Of a stretch of 64,000 nt of DNA, positions 34,799 through 42,207 are shown piece by piece. Each line of letters starts with the position of its first letter. Positions within the stretch are counted from its first letter, which is position 1. The stretch is from Desulfosudis oleivorans Hxd3 (GTDB lineage: Bacteria; Desulfobacterota; Desulfobacteria; Desulfobacterales; Desulfosudaceae), in NCBI RefSeq assembly GCF_000018405.1, contig NC_009943.1, positions 2,855,001-2,919,000 on the forward strand, written 5' to 3'. The notes beneath the pieces are model-generated. The model was not told where the DNA came from, did not search any database, and saw only the letters and a program-made list of their open reading frames with translations. The translations under genes were made by a program, and so were the position numbers.

Positions 34799-36625
34799 TC
34801 ATATTCCGTAAATCAGGCTGATGGCCGCAATCATCACCACCAGGAAAACCACGCTGACCAGGGACCCGGCCTTGATGAAATCCACCGTGCGATAGTGGCC
34901 CGGCCCCATGTAAAGGGCGTTGACCTGGTGGGTGGGCAGCACGAACGAATTGCTGGTAGCCAGCCCCACCACCAGGGCCGCCATGCGGGGGTCCGTGTGG
35001 GCCGCGATGGCCATGTTCACCACAAGGGGCACCAGCAGCACCGTGGCCCCCACATTGGAGATCACCAGGGTGAACAGGGTGGAAAGAATACCGATCACCG
35101 ACAGCAGCACAATGGGGGACACATCACCGATAATGCCGAGGAGGGTGTGGGCGATCCAGGCGGCGGTGCCGGTTTTTTCCGTGGCAATGCCCAGGGGAAT
35201 CAGGCCGGCCAGCAGGAAGATGGTGCGCCAGTCCACCGACTGGTAAGCCTCGTCGATGCTCAGGACCTGGGTCAGCACCATTCCCAGGGCGCCGGTCATC
35301 AGGGCCACTGACAGCTGAACCTTGAACCCCATGATCATGGTCAGGGCCACCACCAGCCACAGCCCGGCCCACACGGCCTTTTCCGGCCGCAGGTCCTCCA
35401 TGTCCGACGGCAGGGAAAAGAGCAGCCCGCCCTCCTTCTGCAGGGTCTTCAGCCGTTTCCATGTGCCGTAAAGGGCCACCACGTCGCCCACCTGCAAAAC
35501 GATATCGTCCAGCCGGGCCCGGTAGGTCTCCTCCTGCCGGTACACACTCAACGGTGTGACATGAAACCGGTCCTGGAAGTTGATGTCCTGCAGGGCCTTT
35601 CCGGCATAGGAAGACCGGGGGGCCACCACCACCTCCACCGTTCCGGCGGTTTCAACCGCCAGCCGGTCCCGGTAGGTTTCAAGGGCCGCCTTGAGCCGCA
35701 TGCCTTCGGCGGACGCCATCCGTTCGGCATCCGCTTTTCGGCCGCAGACCACCAGATCAATGCCCGCCCGCACCTCGGCGTCCGGCGCGGGGGAAAGCAC
35801 CTTGTAGTCGGGCGGTTCGGTCAGGGCCACCACGTTGAGCAGGTATCGCCGCCGAATGTCCTCCACAAAAAGCGGATCCCGGTAATCGGTAAAATCATCC
35901 GGGGTCCGCAGTTCATAAAATTCGGTCCCATCCGGATCCGGACCGCCGGGCAAAGAAGGGACACCGGTTTCCGAGGCGTCCGGGTCTGGAGCATTCACGG
36001 CCGCCCCCTGGGGCAGAATGAACCGGCCCAGCAACACAAAACAGGCAATGCCGCCGGCCACCAGGGCCAGGCCGATGGGCGTGACGTCGAACAGGCCGAA
36101 GGGCTCCAGGTTGAAAGGCACCAGCAGGTCATTTAGAAGGATCAGCGGGCTGGAACCCACCAGGGTGACGGTACCGCCCAGAATGGCGGAAAACCCGATG
36201 GGCATGAGCAACCGGCCCAGGGGGATGTTCTGCATCTTGCTGATGCGCTGAATGGCGGGCAGAAAAAGCGCGGCGGCCCCGATGTTCTGCATGAAACTGG
36301 AGATAATCGCCACGGTAACGGAAATGGCGACAATGATCCGGGAAGTGCTGTTACCGGCAATACGCAGCACCGGGGTCACCAGTTTATTGATCATGCCGGT
36401 GCGGTCCAGGCCCGCGCCGATGATGATCACCGCGATGATGGAGATAACGGCGTTGCTGCTGAACCCCACAAAGGCCTCCTTGGGCGTCACCAGGCCCAGC
36501 AGGGGCAGGGCCACGGTCATCAGAATCGCCACCACGTCCACTCTCACCCACTCCACGATAAACAGAAAAACCGCCAGGCCGATCATGGCCATCACCAGGA
36601 TCATGTCAAGGGTCAATGCGTCCAT
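34799..36625 (-). CDS. SLC13-family anion transporter with TrkA-C domains
   Basis: The 608-residue inner-membrane protein has two blocks of five to six helices around a soluble middle (about 205-415). The membrane part carries SLC13/DASS-type motifs (FVGFSSNAVISIIAVIIIGA, FMQNIGAAALFLPAIQRI, VISNVGATVLLVPLVVNMAI). The middle has two RCK_C/TrkA-C domains (YLLNVVALTEPPDY; RSSYAGKALQDINFQDRF) that may sense a nucleotide or ion. The likely substrates are sulfate or dicarboxylates, not determined here. ATG 36625 has GGAG six bases upstream; a GTG at 36631 is the alternative. Confidence 0.88.
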   Translation of the reverse strand: MDALTLDMILVMAMIGLAVFLFIVEWVRVDVVAILMTVALPLLGLVTPKEAFVGFSSNAVISIIAVIIIGAGLDRTGMINKLVTPVLRIAGNSTSRIIVAISVTVAIISSFMQNIGAAALFLPAIQRISKMQNIPLGRLLMPIGFSAILGGTVTLVGSSPLILLNDLLVPFNLEPFGLFDVTPIGLALVAGGIACFVLLGRFILPQGAAVNAPDPDASETGVPSLPGGPDPDGTEFYELRTPDDFTDYRDPLFVEDIRRRYLLNVVALTEPPDYKVLSPAPDAEVRAGIDLVVCGRKADAERMASAEGMRLKAALETYRDRLAVETAGTVEVVVAPRSSYAGKALQDINFQDRFHVTPLSVYRQEETYRARLDDIVLQVGDVVALYGTWKRLKTLQKEGGLLFSLPSDMEDLRPEKAVWAGLWLVVALTMIMGFKVQLSVALMTGALGMVLTQVLSIDEAYQSVDWRTIFLLAGLIPLGIATEKTGTAAWIAHTLLGIIGDVSPIVLLSVIGILSTLFTLVISNVGATVLLVPLVVNMAIAAHTDPRMAALVVGLATSNSFVLPTHQVNALYMGPGHYRTVDFIKAGSLVSVVFLVVMIAAISLIYGI

Positions 36626-36653
36626 AGTCACTCCGTCTCCGGTTGGTCTTTCC

Positions 36654-36670
36654 CGGGCGACTGTCGCCCG
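36654..36670. other. Intercistronic hairpin
   Basis: CGGGCGA and TCGCCCG form a perfect seven-base-pair stem with a three-base loop between the stress-protein stop and the SLC13 start. On the operon strand no T-tract follows, so it is more likely an RNA-processing or stability element than a terminator. Confidence 0.4.
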
Positions 36671-36687
36671 TTCTTTTCATTTGTATG

Positions 36688-37134
36688 TCAACTCCGGTCA
36701 TCCCGCTTGCTGACGGTCAGAAGCGGGCACTCCAGGCTGCCCGCAATCTTTGAAAGCCAGTGGCGCTGGCCGGTGCGGGCCCTGTCCGGCAGATCTTTTC
36801 CGCTGCCCCATACAATGGCCTGAAACGGGGGCCGGTTGGCCAGAAACTTCACCATCTCCTGGGCCGGATCGCCGAGCTTCAAGGCCGAGTTCACTTCGAT
36901 GCCTGCCTGAATAAAAGACTGAAGGCAGTCAGACAGAACCCTGCCCGCCCGAATTTCAATATTTTTGACGACACTGCGCCGGGGGCCGATGGACGTGCGC
37001 ATGTCAAAAGACATGGGCACGATCATCAGCAGCGTAAGCCGGGCGTCAATGCGCAGGGCAAACTCCCGCGCATACATCAATGCCTCGGGCACAACCGCTT
37101 CATTTTCGAACACCAGAAGAATGTGACGCGACAT
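36688..37134 (-). CDS. Universal stress protein (UspA family)
   Basis: The 148-residue cytoplasmic protein has the Usp alpha/beta fold: SRHILLVFENEAVVPEALMY, then RLTLLMIVPMSFDMR, QAIVWGSGKDL and the tail LSKIAGSLECPLLTVSKRD. The nucleotide-binding GxxGx9GS pattern is only partly kept (WGSGK and IAGS). ATG 37134 has CAGGAG seven bases upstream and replaces a longer frame that would run into the sigma-54 promoter at 37159-37173. It is the first gene of the sigma-54-linked block and is followed by the SLC13 transporter. Confidence 0.85.
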   Translation of the reverse strand: MSRHILLVFENEAVVPEALMYAREFALRIDARLTLLMIVPMSFDMRTSIGPRRSVVKNIEIRAGRVLSDCLQSFIQAGIEVNSALKLGDPAQEMVKFLANRPPFQAIVWGSGKDLPDRARTGQRHWLSKIAGSLECPLLTVSKRDDRS

Positions 37135-37158
37135 TTTTATCTCCTGGCCGACTGCAAC

Positions 37159-37173
37159 GCAAAAAGCCTGCCA
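37159..37173 (-). promoter_or_regulatory. Sigma-54 (-24/-12) promoter
   Basis: The reverse strand reads TGGCAGGCTTTTTGC (37173-37159). The GG and GC dinucleotides are separated by exactly ten bases, as sigma-54 requires, and the match to TGGCACG-N4-TTGC fails at one base. Transcription would begin near 37147, some 13 bases before the stress-protein ATG. The adjacent gene encodes a sigma-54 activator. Confidence 0.75.
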
Positions 37174-37247
37174 AAAGATAAAAAACCATAACAATTTGAA
37201 TTTAAGTTATATTTGAATTGCGCCGCTGAAGGCCGATGGCACGGAGG

Positions 37248-37262
37248 GTTGCAGATTGCAAC
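37248..37262. promoter_or_regulatory. Enhancer-like palindrome for an NtrC-type activator
   Basis: GTTGCAGATTGCAAC has arms GTTGCA and TGCAAC around three bases. It lies 75 bases upstream of the -24 box of the sigma-54 promoter, a usual distance for activator sites. Two further GTTGCA half-sites at 37317 and 37338 are 21 bases apart, two helical turns. Confidence 0.6.
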
Positions 37263-37348
37263 ATGCCTGCGGCAAAACAGAAGGAATCGGTAACAAAAAG
37301 GGAAAGGGACCGGTTTGTTGCAAAAACGAACGCGGGTGTTGCAAAAAT

Positions 37349-38698
37349 CTACTCAAGGTCGTATTTTTTCATCTTCCTCCACAGCGACGCCCGGTCAATA
37401 CCCAGAATTTCCGCGGTACGGGACCGTGCTCCGCCGGTGATCTTCAACAGGTGGGCCATATAGTCCCGCTCCAGTTCGGCCAGGGTCATGAAGGTTTCGT
37501 CCGGCGGTCTGTAAGCCTGAAGTTCCAGGGCCACCAGGTCCGGGGGCAGATCGCACTCGCGGATTATCTCCCCCTGGCAGATCGCCACGGCCCGCTCCAG
37601 AATATTTTCCAGCTCCCGCACGTTTCCGGGAAAGGCGTAGCCGGACAGCAGGGCCATGGCTTTTTCGGATATGGCCTGAATGTTTTTCCCGCCCTGCCGG
37701 TTAAGGCGGCTGAGAATGTGGTAAGCCAGCAGGGGAATGTCCTCCCTGCGCTCGGCCAGGCCGGGCAGCTTGATGTTGACCACGTTGATCCGGAAATAGA
37801 GATCCTTGCGAAAGATGCCTTCACCCACCGCGGCCTTGATGTCCGCGGCCGTGGCGGACACGATACGCACGTCCACGGGAACGGGCCGGCTGCCGCCCAC
37901 CCGCATCAGCTCTCCTTCCTGAAGCACCCGCAGCAGCTTCACCTGCATGGCGGTGGGCATCTCCCCGATCTCGTCAAGGAAAAGGGTGCCGCCGGAGGCC
38001 GCCTCCACCAGGCCGATGCCCCTGCTCTCCGCGCCGGTAAAGGCCCCCTTCTCGTGGCCGAACAGCTCGTTGTCGATGAGGGTTTCACTCAAGGCGCCGC
38101 AGTTAAAGGCCAGAAAAGGTCCGGCAGACCGGCGGCTGGCCGCGTGAATGGCCCGGGCCACCAGCTCCTTGCCGCTGCCCGAGTCGCCGGTGATGAGCAC
38201 ATTGCATTCGGTGGGCCCGATCTGGCCGATGATGGAAACCACCTCCCGAATCCGGGCCCCCTGGCCGATAATAACGGGGCCGGCGTCGTTCCGGTCCTCC
38301 CCCTGGGCCCCTGGCCGGGCGGACCGGCGGGCGGAAAGCAGGTGCAGGGCCTGGCCCACCCGCTCCCTTACCCGGTCCGGGGTAAAGGGCTTTTCCAGGT
38401 AATGAAACGCCCCCTCCCGAACCGCCTCCACGGCGCCGTCCAGGGAGGCGTACCCGGTGATCAGGATCACCTCGATATCCGGGAACCGGGCCTTGACCCG
38501 GGTCATCAGCTCCATACCGTCCATGGCGGGCATGCGTACGTCGCTGATCAGCACATCGCAGGAATTGCTCTCGATATGATCCAGTGCCCGACGGGGATTG
38601 GAAAAGGCCGACACCCGGTGGCCCTCTTTTTCAAGAATCCGCCGCAACTGCTTGAGCGTGATGGGTTCGTCGTCAACAACGACAATGTGCGATATCAT
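37349..38698 (-). CDS. Sigma-54-dependent NtrC-family response regulator
   Basis: The 449-residue protein has a receiver domain ([10 protein letters not shown], phospho-acceptor D in [21 protein letters not shown] in YLEKPFTP), and a sigma-54 AAA+ domain at about 140-370 with Walker [15 protein letters not shown], the GAFTGA loop that contacts sigma-54, and Walker [15 protein letters not shown] Fis-type helix-turn-helix ends the protein ([20 protein letters not shown]). It should activate the adjacent sigma-54 promoter when phosphorylated, possibly by the kinase at 27031-28539. It lies upstream of and in line with the other nine genes of the block. Confidence 0.95.
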   Translation of the reverse strand: MISHIVVVDDEPITLKQLRRILEKEGHRVSAFSNPRRALDHIESNSCDVLISDVRMPAMDGMELMTRVKARFPDIEVILITGYASLDGAVEAVREGAFHYLEKPFTPDRVRERVGQALHLLSARRSARPGAQGEDRNDAGPVIIGQGARIREVVSIIGQIGPTECNVLITGDSGSGKELVARAIHAASRRSAGPFLAFNCGALSETLIDNELFGHEKGAFTGAESRGIGLVEAASGGTLFLDEIGEMPTAMQVKLLRVLQEGELMRVGGSRPVPVDVRIVSATAADIKAAVGEGIFRKDLYFRINVVNIKLPGLAERREDIPLLAYHILSRLNRQGGKNIQAISEKAMALLSGYAFPGNVRELENILERAVAICQGEIIRECDLPPDLVALELQAYRPPDETFMTLAELERDYMAHLLKITGGARSRTAEILGIDRASLWRKMKKYDLE

Positions 38699-38721
38699 CA
38701 GGATCTCTCTGTTTGCGTCGC

Positions 38722-38762
38722 CAAGGGGGAGAGGGGCGGCAAGCCTCCTGCTCGCCCCCTTG
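38722..38762. other. GC-rich hairpin in the leader of the NtrC-type gene
   Basis: CAAGGGGG (38722-38729) and CCCCCTTG (38755-38762) can pair around a 25-base loop between the GntR/FCD stop and the NtrC-type start. No T-tract is present, so its role is uncertain. Confidence 0.3.
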
Positions 38763-38792
38763 CATGTTCGGCCCTTTGCTGAAAACCGGACA

Positions 38793-39470
38793 CTAACCGA
38801 TGTATCCGGCCAGGGGAGAGTTCTTCAGGGCCGCGATGGCAAAGGACTGTTCAGCTTCGATATACGCTTCAATGGCCGCCACCCCTTTTTCAGGGTCCCG
38901 GGTTTCCAGGGCATCGATAATGATCTTGAAATAACGGGTGCTCTCTTCCAGGGCGTCGGCCTTCAGGGCAATGGCCACATACTGCAGGCGCCGCAGGTTG
39001 GGCATGATGCCGTCGATCAGTTGCAGAAGAACGGGATTTTTCGTAGCGGCAATGCCCGACGCGGCAAAGTCCAGAATGGCCTGGTAAAACCCCCGGCCGT
39101 CATTGACCCTGGCCGACTGGACCATTTGATCGTAGGCGGTAATCAGTTCCATGCGATGAGCCTCATCGCAGTTTTCAATTCAGCGCCGCACCACATGGCC
39201 GAAGAGCAGGGCGAACACGTCGCAGAACCCCCGAATGCTCTCCTCCGTAACCTTTCGCACCCGTGCGCCGCAACGGGGAATGATCTCCACCAGGCCGGTT
39301 TTTTCTAAAATCCGCATGGCCTCGCGCACCGGGGACCGGCTCACCCCCAGCTCCTCGGCGATCTTCTGCTCCAGGATGCGCTGGCCCGGTTCGATCTCCA
39401 GATGAATGATCTTTTCAATAATGTGGTTTGCTATCTGGTCTGAAAGTGTGCCTGCCAGAGAAAGATTCAT
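38793..39470 (-). pseudogene. GntR-family (FCD) regulator interrupted by in-frame TGA
   Basis: One frame encodes a 225-residue FadR/FCD-type regulator. Codons 1-96 give the winged helix (GQRILEQKIAEELGVSRSPV, then REAMRILEKTGLVEIIP) and the first FCD helix. TGA at 39182-39180 interrupts it, and the same frame continues as IENCDEAHR then MELITAYDQMVQSARVND to the stop at 38793. The two open pieces are 39180-39470 and 38793-39152. Either a nonsense mutation has split the gene, or TGA is read as selenocysteine: a perfect hairpin follows at once (39152-39170). The divergent GMC oxidoreductase is the likely target. Confidence 0.75.
39152..39182 (-). other. In-frame TGA with adjacent perfect hairpin (SECIS-like)
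   Basis: On the reverse strand TGA is followed by nine bases, then TGCGATGA, loop GGC, TCATCGCA: an eight-base-pair perfect stem whose loop begins with G 18 bases after TGA. That geometry fits the general bacterial SECIS layout, but the sequence alone does not prove recoding. Confidence 0.45.
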
Positions 39471-39552
39471 TTCTTTTTTCGCCGCCTCCCTTTTGCGCCT
39501 TCAATATATTCCGGTCAAATAACAGAAAAAGAGATTTTTCACAATTTTCCTG

Positions 39553-39589
39553 TTGACAAAAAAACTCAATCAGATATTGTCGACAATAT
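39553..39589 (+). promoter_or_regulatory. Promoter and 16-bp palindromic operator of the GMC oxidoreductase gene
   Basis: TTGACA (39553-39558), a 16-base spacer and TATTGT (39575-39580) form a promoter. The perfect palindrome ATATTGTCGACAATAT (39574-39589) covers the -10 box. GntR/FCD regulators commonly bind TTGT-N-ACAA-like palindromes, so this is the probable operator for the divergent regulator. Confidence 0.6.
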
Positions 39590-39698
39590 ACAAAATGCTT
39601 AAGGAGCTGTCAACTCAAACCCTATTATCGCCTCCGGCAGGGATAGGCGGCCAAAAAAAGCAACCAGCGCCGGAGCGGTCATCAAAAAGGAGCCAGCC

Positions 39699-41000
39699 AT
39701 GAACACCACCCAGCATTACGACGCCATTATCGTCGGGTCAGGCCCCGGCGGGGCAACCGTGGCCAGGGAACTGACAAAGCAGGGCAAAAAGGTCCTGATT
39801 CTGGAATGGGGCAGCAACGCGCCGATAAAGGGGTCCATGTTCCAGATGGCCCTGAATGCCGGCATGCCCGGCAAAAGCGTGCTGTTTACCAACAAAAAGA
39901 TGCTGGCCATGGTGAGAGGGATCTGCACCGGCGGCAGTTCTGTTTTTTACTGCGGTACCGCCTTTGATCCGCCGTATGAAATGATGCGGTCCCACGGCAT
40001 TGAACTTGAAGAGGAAACGGCGGCGTTAAAAAAGGAGCTGCCTATTGCCCCGGCCGGTGACGCCATTTTCGGCCCGGGCGCCCGCCGCATGATGGAAAGC
40101 GCCCAGGAAATGGGCTATGACTGGAAGCCACTCAACAAGTTCATCTACCAGGACAAGTGCAAGCCCGACTGCTGGAAGTGCAGTTACGGATGCCCGGAAG
40201 GTGCCAAGTGGAGCGCCCGCATGTTCGTGGAAGAGGCCGTCACCGATGGCGCTGAACTGATCAACGGCGCAAAGGTGACCCGGGTGCTGTTTGACGGCAA
40301 CACCGCCACCGGCGTGGAATACAAAAAGAACCTGGGCACCCACAAGGTCACCGCCGACCGGGTCGTCATCTCCGCCGGCGGGGTGGGGTCTCCCACCATT
40401 CTCCGGGCCAGCGGCATTTCCCGGGCCGGCTACGACTTTTTCTTTGACCCCCTGATCATGGTATTCGGCACGGTAAAAAACCTCAAGGGCAAAGGCGAAA
40501 TCCAGATGGCGGCCGGTGCCCACATGGCCGACGAGGGGTACCTGATGGTGGACCTGGATTTTCCCTGGCCCATGTACATGGTGCAGAGCGCGCCCAAGCT
40601 GCGGCTGCACAAACTTCTCTCCAGGCGCGATACCCTGATGCTGATGATCAAGATCAAGGATGACCTGGGGGGCCGCATCACCGACGGCGGTGGGGTCCGC
40701 AAGGACATCACGAAAAACGACAAGGCCAAACTGCAAAAAGGATATGAACGGGCAAAAGGCATTCTGCAGAACGCCGGAGCTAAAGGGGTGTTTTCCGGCT
40801 GGACCGTGGCGGCCCACCCCGGCGGCACGGTCAAGATCGGTGACGTGGTGGATTCGAACCTGAAAACCGAAAAGGAGAATCTCTACGTGTGCGACTGTTC
40901 GGTGATGCCGGATGCCTGGGGCATTCCCCCCACCCTCACCCTGCTGGCCCTGGGTAAGCGGCTGGCAAAGCATTTGGGAGAGGAAATGGACGCAAAATAA
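39699..41000 (+). CDS. GMC-family FAD-dependent oxidoreductase
   Basis: The 433-residue protein has the FAD-binding motif AIIVGSGPGGATVARELTKQ (about 9-28), the GMC motif RGICTGGSSVFYCGTAFDPP, and the C-terminal segment HPGGTVKIGDVVDSN then LYVCDCSVMPDAWGIPPTLT. It is shorter than classical GMC enzymes (about 550). A cysteine cluster CKPDCWKCSYGC near 150 is unusual and may bind a metal or form disulfides. It probably oxidises an alcohol or sterol-like substrate; which is unknown. AAGGAG precedes ATG 39699. It ends at a strong terminator. Confidence 0.85.
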   Translation: MNTTQHYDAIIVGSGPGGATVARELTKQGKKVLILEWGSNAPIKGSMFQMALNAGMPGKSVLFTNKKMLAMVRGICTGGSSVFYCGTAFDPPYEMMRSHGIELEEETAALKKELPIAPAGDAIFGPGARRMMESAQEMGYDWKPLNKFIYQDKCKPDCWKCSYGCPEGAKWSARMFVEEAVTDGAELINGAKVTRVLFDGNTATGVEYKKNLGTHKVTADRVVISAGGVGSPTILRASGISRAGYDFFFDPLIMVFGTVKNLKGKGEIQMAAGAHMADEGYLMVDLDFPWPMYMVQSAPKLRLHKLLSRRDTLMLMIKIKDDLGGRITDGGGVRKDITKNDKAKLQKGYERAKGILQNAGAKGVFSGWTVAAHPGGTVKIGDVVDSNLKTEKENLYVCDCSVMPDAWGIPPTLTLLALGKRLAKHLGEEMDAK

Positions 41001-41019
41001 ATTACGCTTCTGACCTTGA

Positions 41020-41058
41020 AAAAATAAGGGCGCCGCATACTGCCGCGCCCTTATTTTT
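41020..41058. terminator. Bidirectional terminator between GMC and GT2 genes
   Basis: AATAAGGGCGC (41023-41033) pairs with GCGCCCTTATT (41045-41055) around an 11-base loop, with A-rich and T-rich flanks on either side. It serves the GMC gene rightward and the convergent GT2 gene leftward, whose stop codon lies in its right arm. Confidence 0.85.
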
Positions 41059-41797
41059 TGGGTTTTGCCTCGTCCGGTGGCACCGGCCGCCACCGGACCC
41101 TGAGGGCCAGCCCCACGTAACGGAGGTTCTTGAAAAACGAGTTACGGCTCACCCCTTCGGTGCGGCCGGTCCAGAAGGTGGGCACCTGGCAAACCGAATA
41201 CCCGTACCGGATCGGCTTGACCGTGGTTTCGATAAAAATTTCGTGAAGCGTGGCCTTCCAGCAAATGCGGTCAACCACGATTTTTTCCAAAACCTTGAGG
41301 CCGTAGGTCAGATCCCCCACATCCGTAGCGTAGACCCTGCGGAACACCTGCTGAAAAAGCCAGTTGGCCATCAGCTTGACCGGATTGTACCGGGCAAACC
41401 CACCGCCGGGCAGCCACCGGTTGGCAACCACCACGTCACATCCGCTCTCCTGGATTTTCCTGACCATACGATCCACGGCTTCCGGCTCGGTTTCAAGATC
41501 GGCCGACAGCACAGCCACGTGGGTGCCGGTGGCCGCGGCCATTCCCTGGCGCAGGGCAAGGCCCACGCCGGGATTCTTTTGTTGAACCAGAATCGTCACC
41601 AGGGTGTGTGTTTCGGCCAGCTGCCGACACACCGCCATGCAGGCGTCAGAGGAAAACGGGGAAACCACCAGAAGAATTTCGTGAATATAATCCCGGTCCT
41701 GTTTCAAGAGCCGCTCCACCGTCTGGACCAGGGCGCCGGTCTCAGAGTAGACGGTGATGATGATGGAAAGTCTTATGTATGAGGACGCGTCGGTCAT
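41051..41797 (-). CDS. GT2-family glycosyltransferase
   Basis: The 248-residue soluble protein has the GT-A start SIIITVYSETGALVQTVERL, then QQKNPGVGLALRQGMAAATG and the DxD-type AVLSADLETEP. The C-terminal segment RWLPGGGFARYNPVKLMANW then TDVGDLTYGLKV resembles dolichyl- or undecaprenyl-phosphate sugar synthases, but there is no C-terminal membrane anchor. It may supply a lipid-linked sugar to the GT-C enzymes of the island. ATG 41797 begins seven bases inside the right edge of repeat copy 2. Confidence 0.85.
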   Translation of the reverse strand: MTDASSYIRLSIIITVYSETGALVQTVERLLKQDRDYIHEILLVVSPFSSDACMAVCRQLAETHTLVTILVQQKNPGVGLALRQGMAAATGTHVAVLSADLETEPEAVDRMVRKIQESGCDVVVANRWLPGGGFARYNPVKLMANWLFQQVFRRVYATDVGDLTYGLKVLEKIVVDRICWKATLHEIFIETTVKPIRYGYSVCQVPTFWTGRTEGVSRNSFFKNLRYVGLALRVRWRPVPPDEAKPKK

Positions 41798-41803
41798 CCT
41801 TAA

Positions 41804-42078
41804 CCCGAATATTTCATGAAATTTTTCGACATTGGTAAGTTTTTTATAATATACAGAATGTTGTAATAGATCTCAGGCTTTTTTTGAAAATACAAGCTAT
41901 CATGAACAACTTGTGGCATTTTATGCCAATTTTATGTCGAAAAAATTCACCCTTCGGGCGAGTCACCTTGGTCCCGCCATCGGCGGGACTGTGTTGCGGA
42001 GCATTCGCGGTAGATTGACTACAGCTTCATGTCCCGCGCCTTGCATCTGCGGCCAAATCAACTCGTGAAATATCCGAG
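41804..42078. repeat. 275-bp repeat element with terminal inverted repeats, copy 2
   Basis: This is the partner of 3104-3378, with identical length. Ends are CCCGAATATTTCATGA and TCGTGAAATATCCGAG. The right half (from about 41940) is almost unchanged between copies while the left half differs more. The internal pair GAAATTTTTCGACAT with ATGTCGAAAAAATTC is kept, with a compensating change against copy 1. It occupies most of the gap 41798-42207; the rest holds a promoter. Confidence 0.8.
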
Positions 42079-42116
42079 TCAATTCCGATCGGTTTGCGTA
42101 TGTACGGCGTATCTGC

Positions 42117-42145
42117 TTGATCGCATTTGTGAACTGGTATATATA
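42117..42145 (+). promoter_or_regulatory. Sigma-70-like promoter for the RGP-like gene
   Basis: TTGATC (42117-42122), a 17-base spacer and TATATA (42140-42145) lie about 60 bases before the GTG start at 42208. Confidence 0.4.
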
Positions 42146-42207
42146 CGGTCTGCGGCCAAAAGACAACCACCCAAATAGATCCAACCCTCAAAATACGGGC
42201 AGCAAGC

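Noticed and set aside
37239-37253. Forward-strand TGGCAC...TTGC resembling a sigma-54 promoter
   Set aside because: The GG-GC spacing is eleven bases, not ten, and no rightward gene follows.
38722-38762. GC-rich hairpin as a terminator for the GntR/FCD gene
   Set aside because: It lacks a T-tract and has a 25-base loop; kept only as a low-confidence hairpin.
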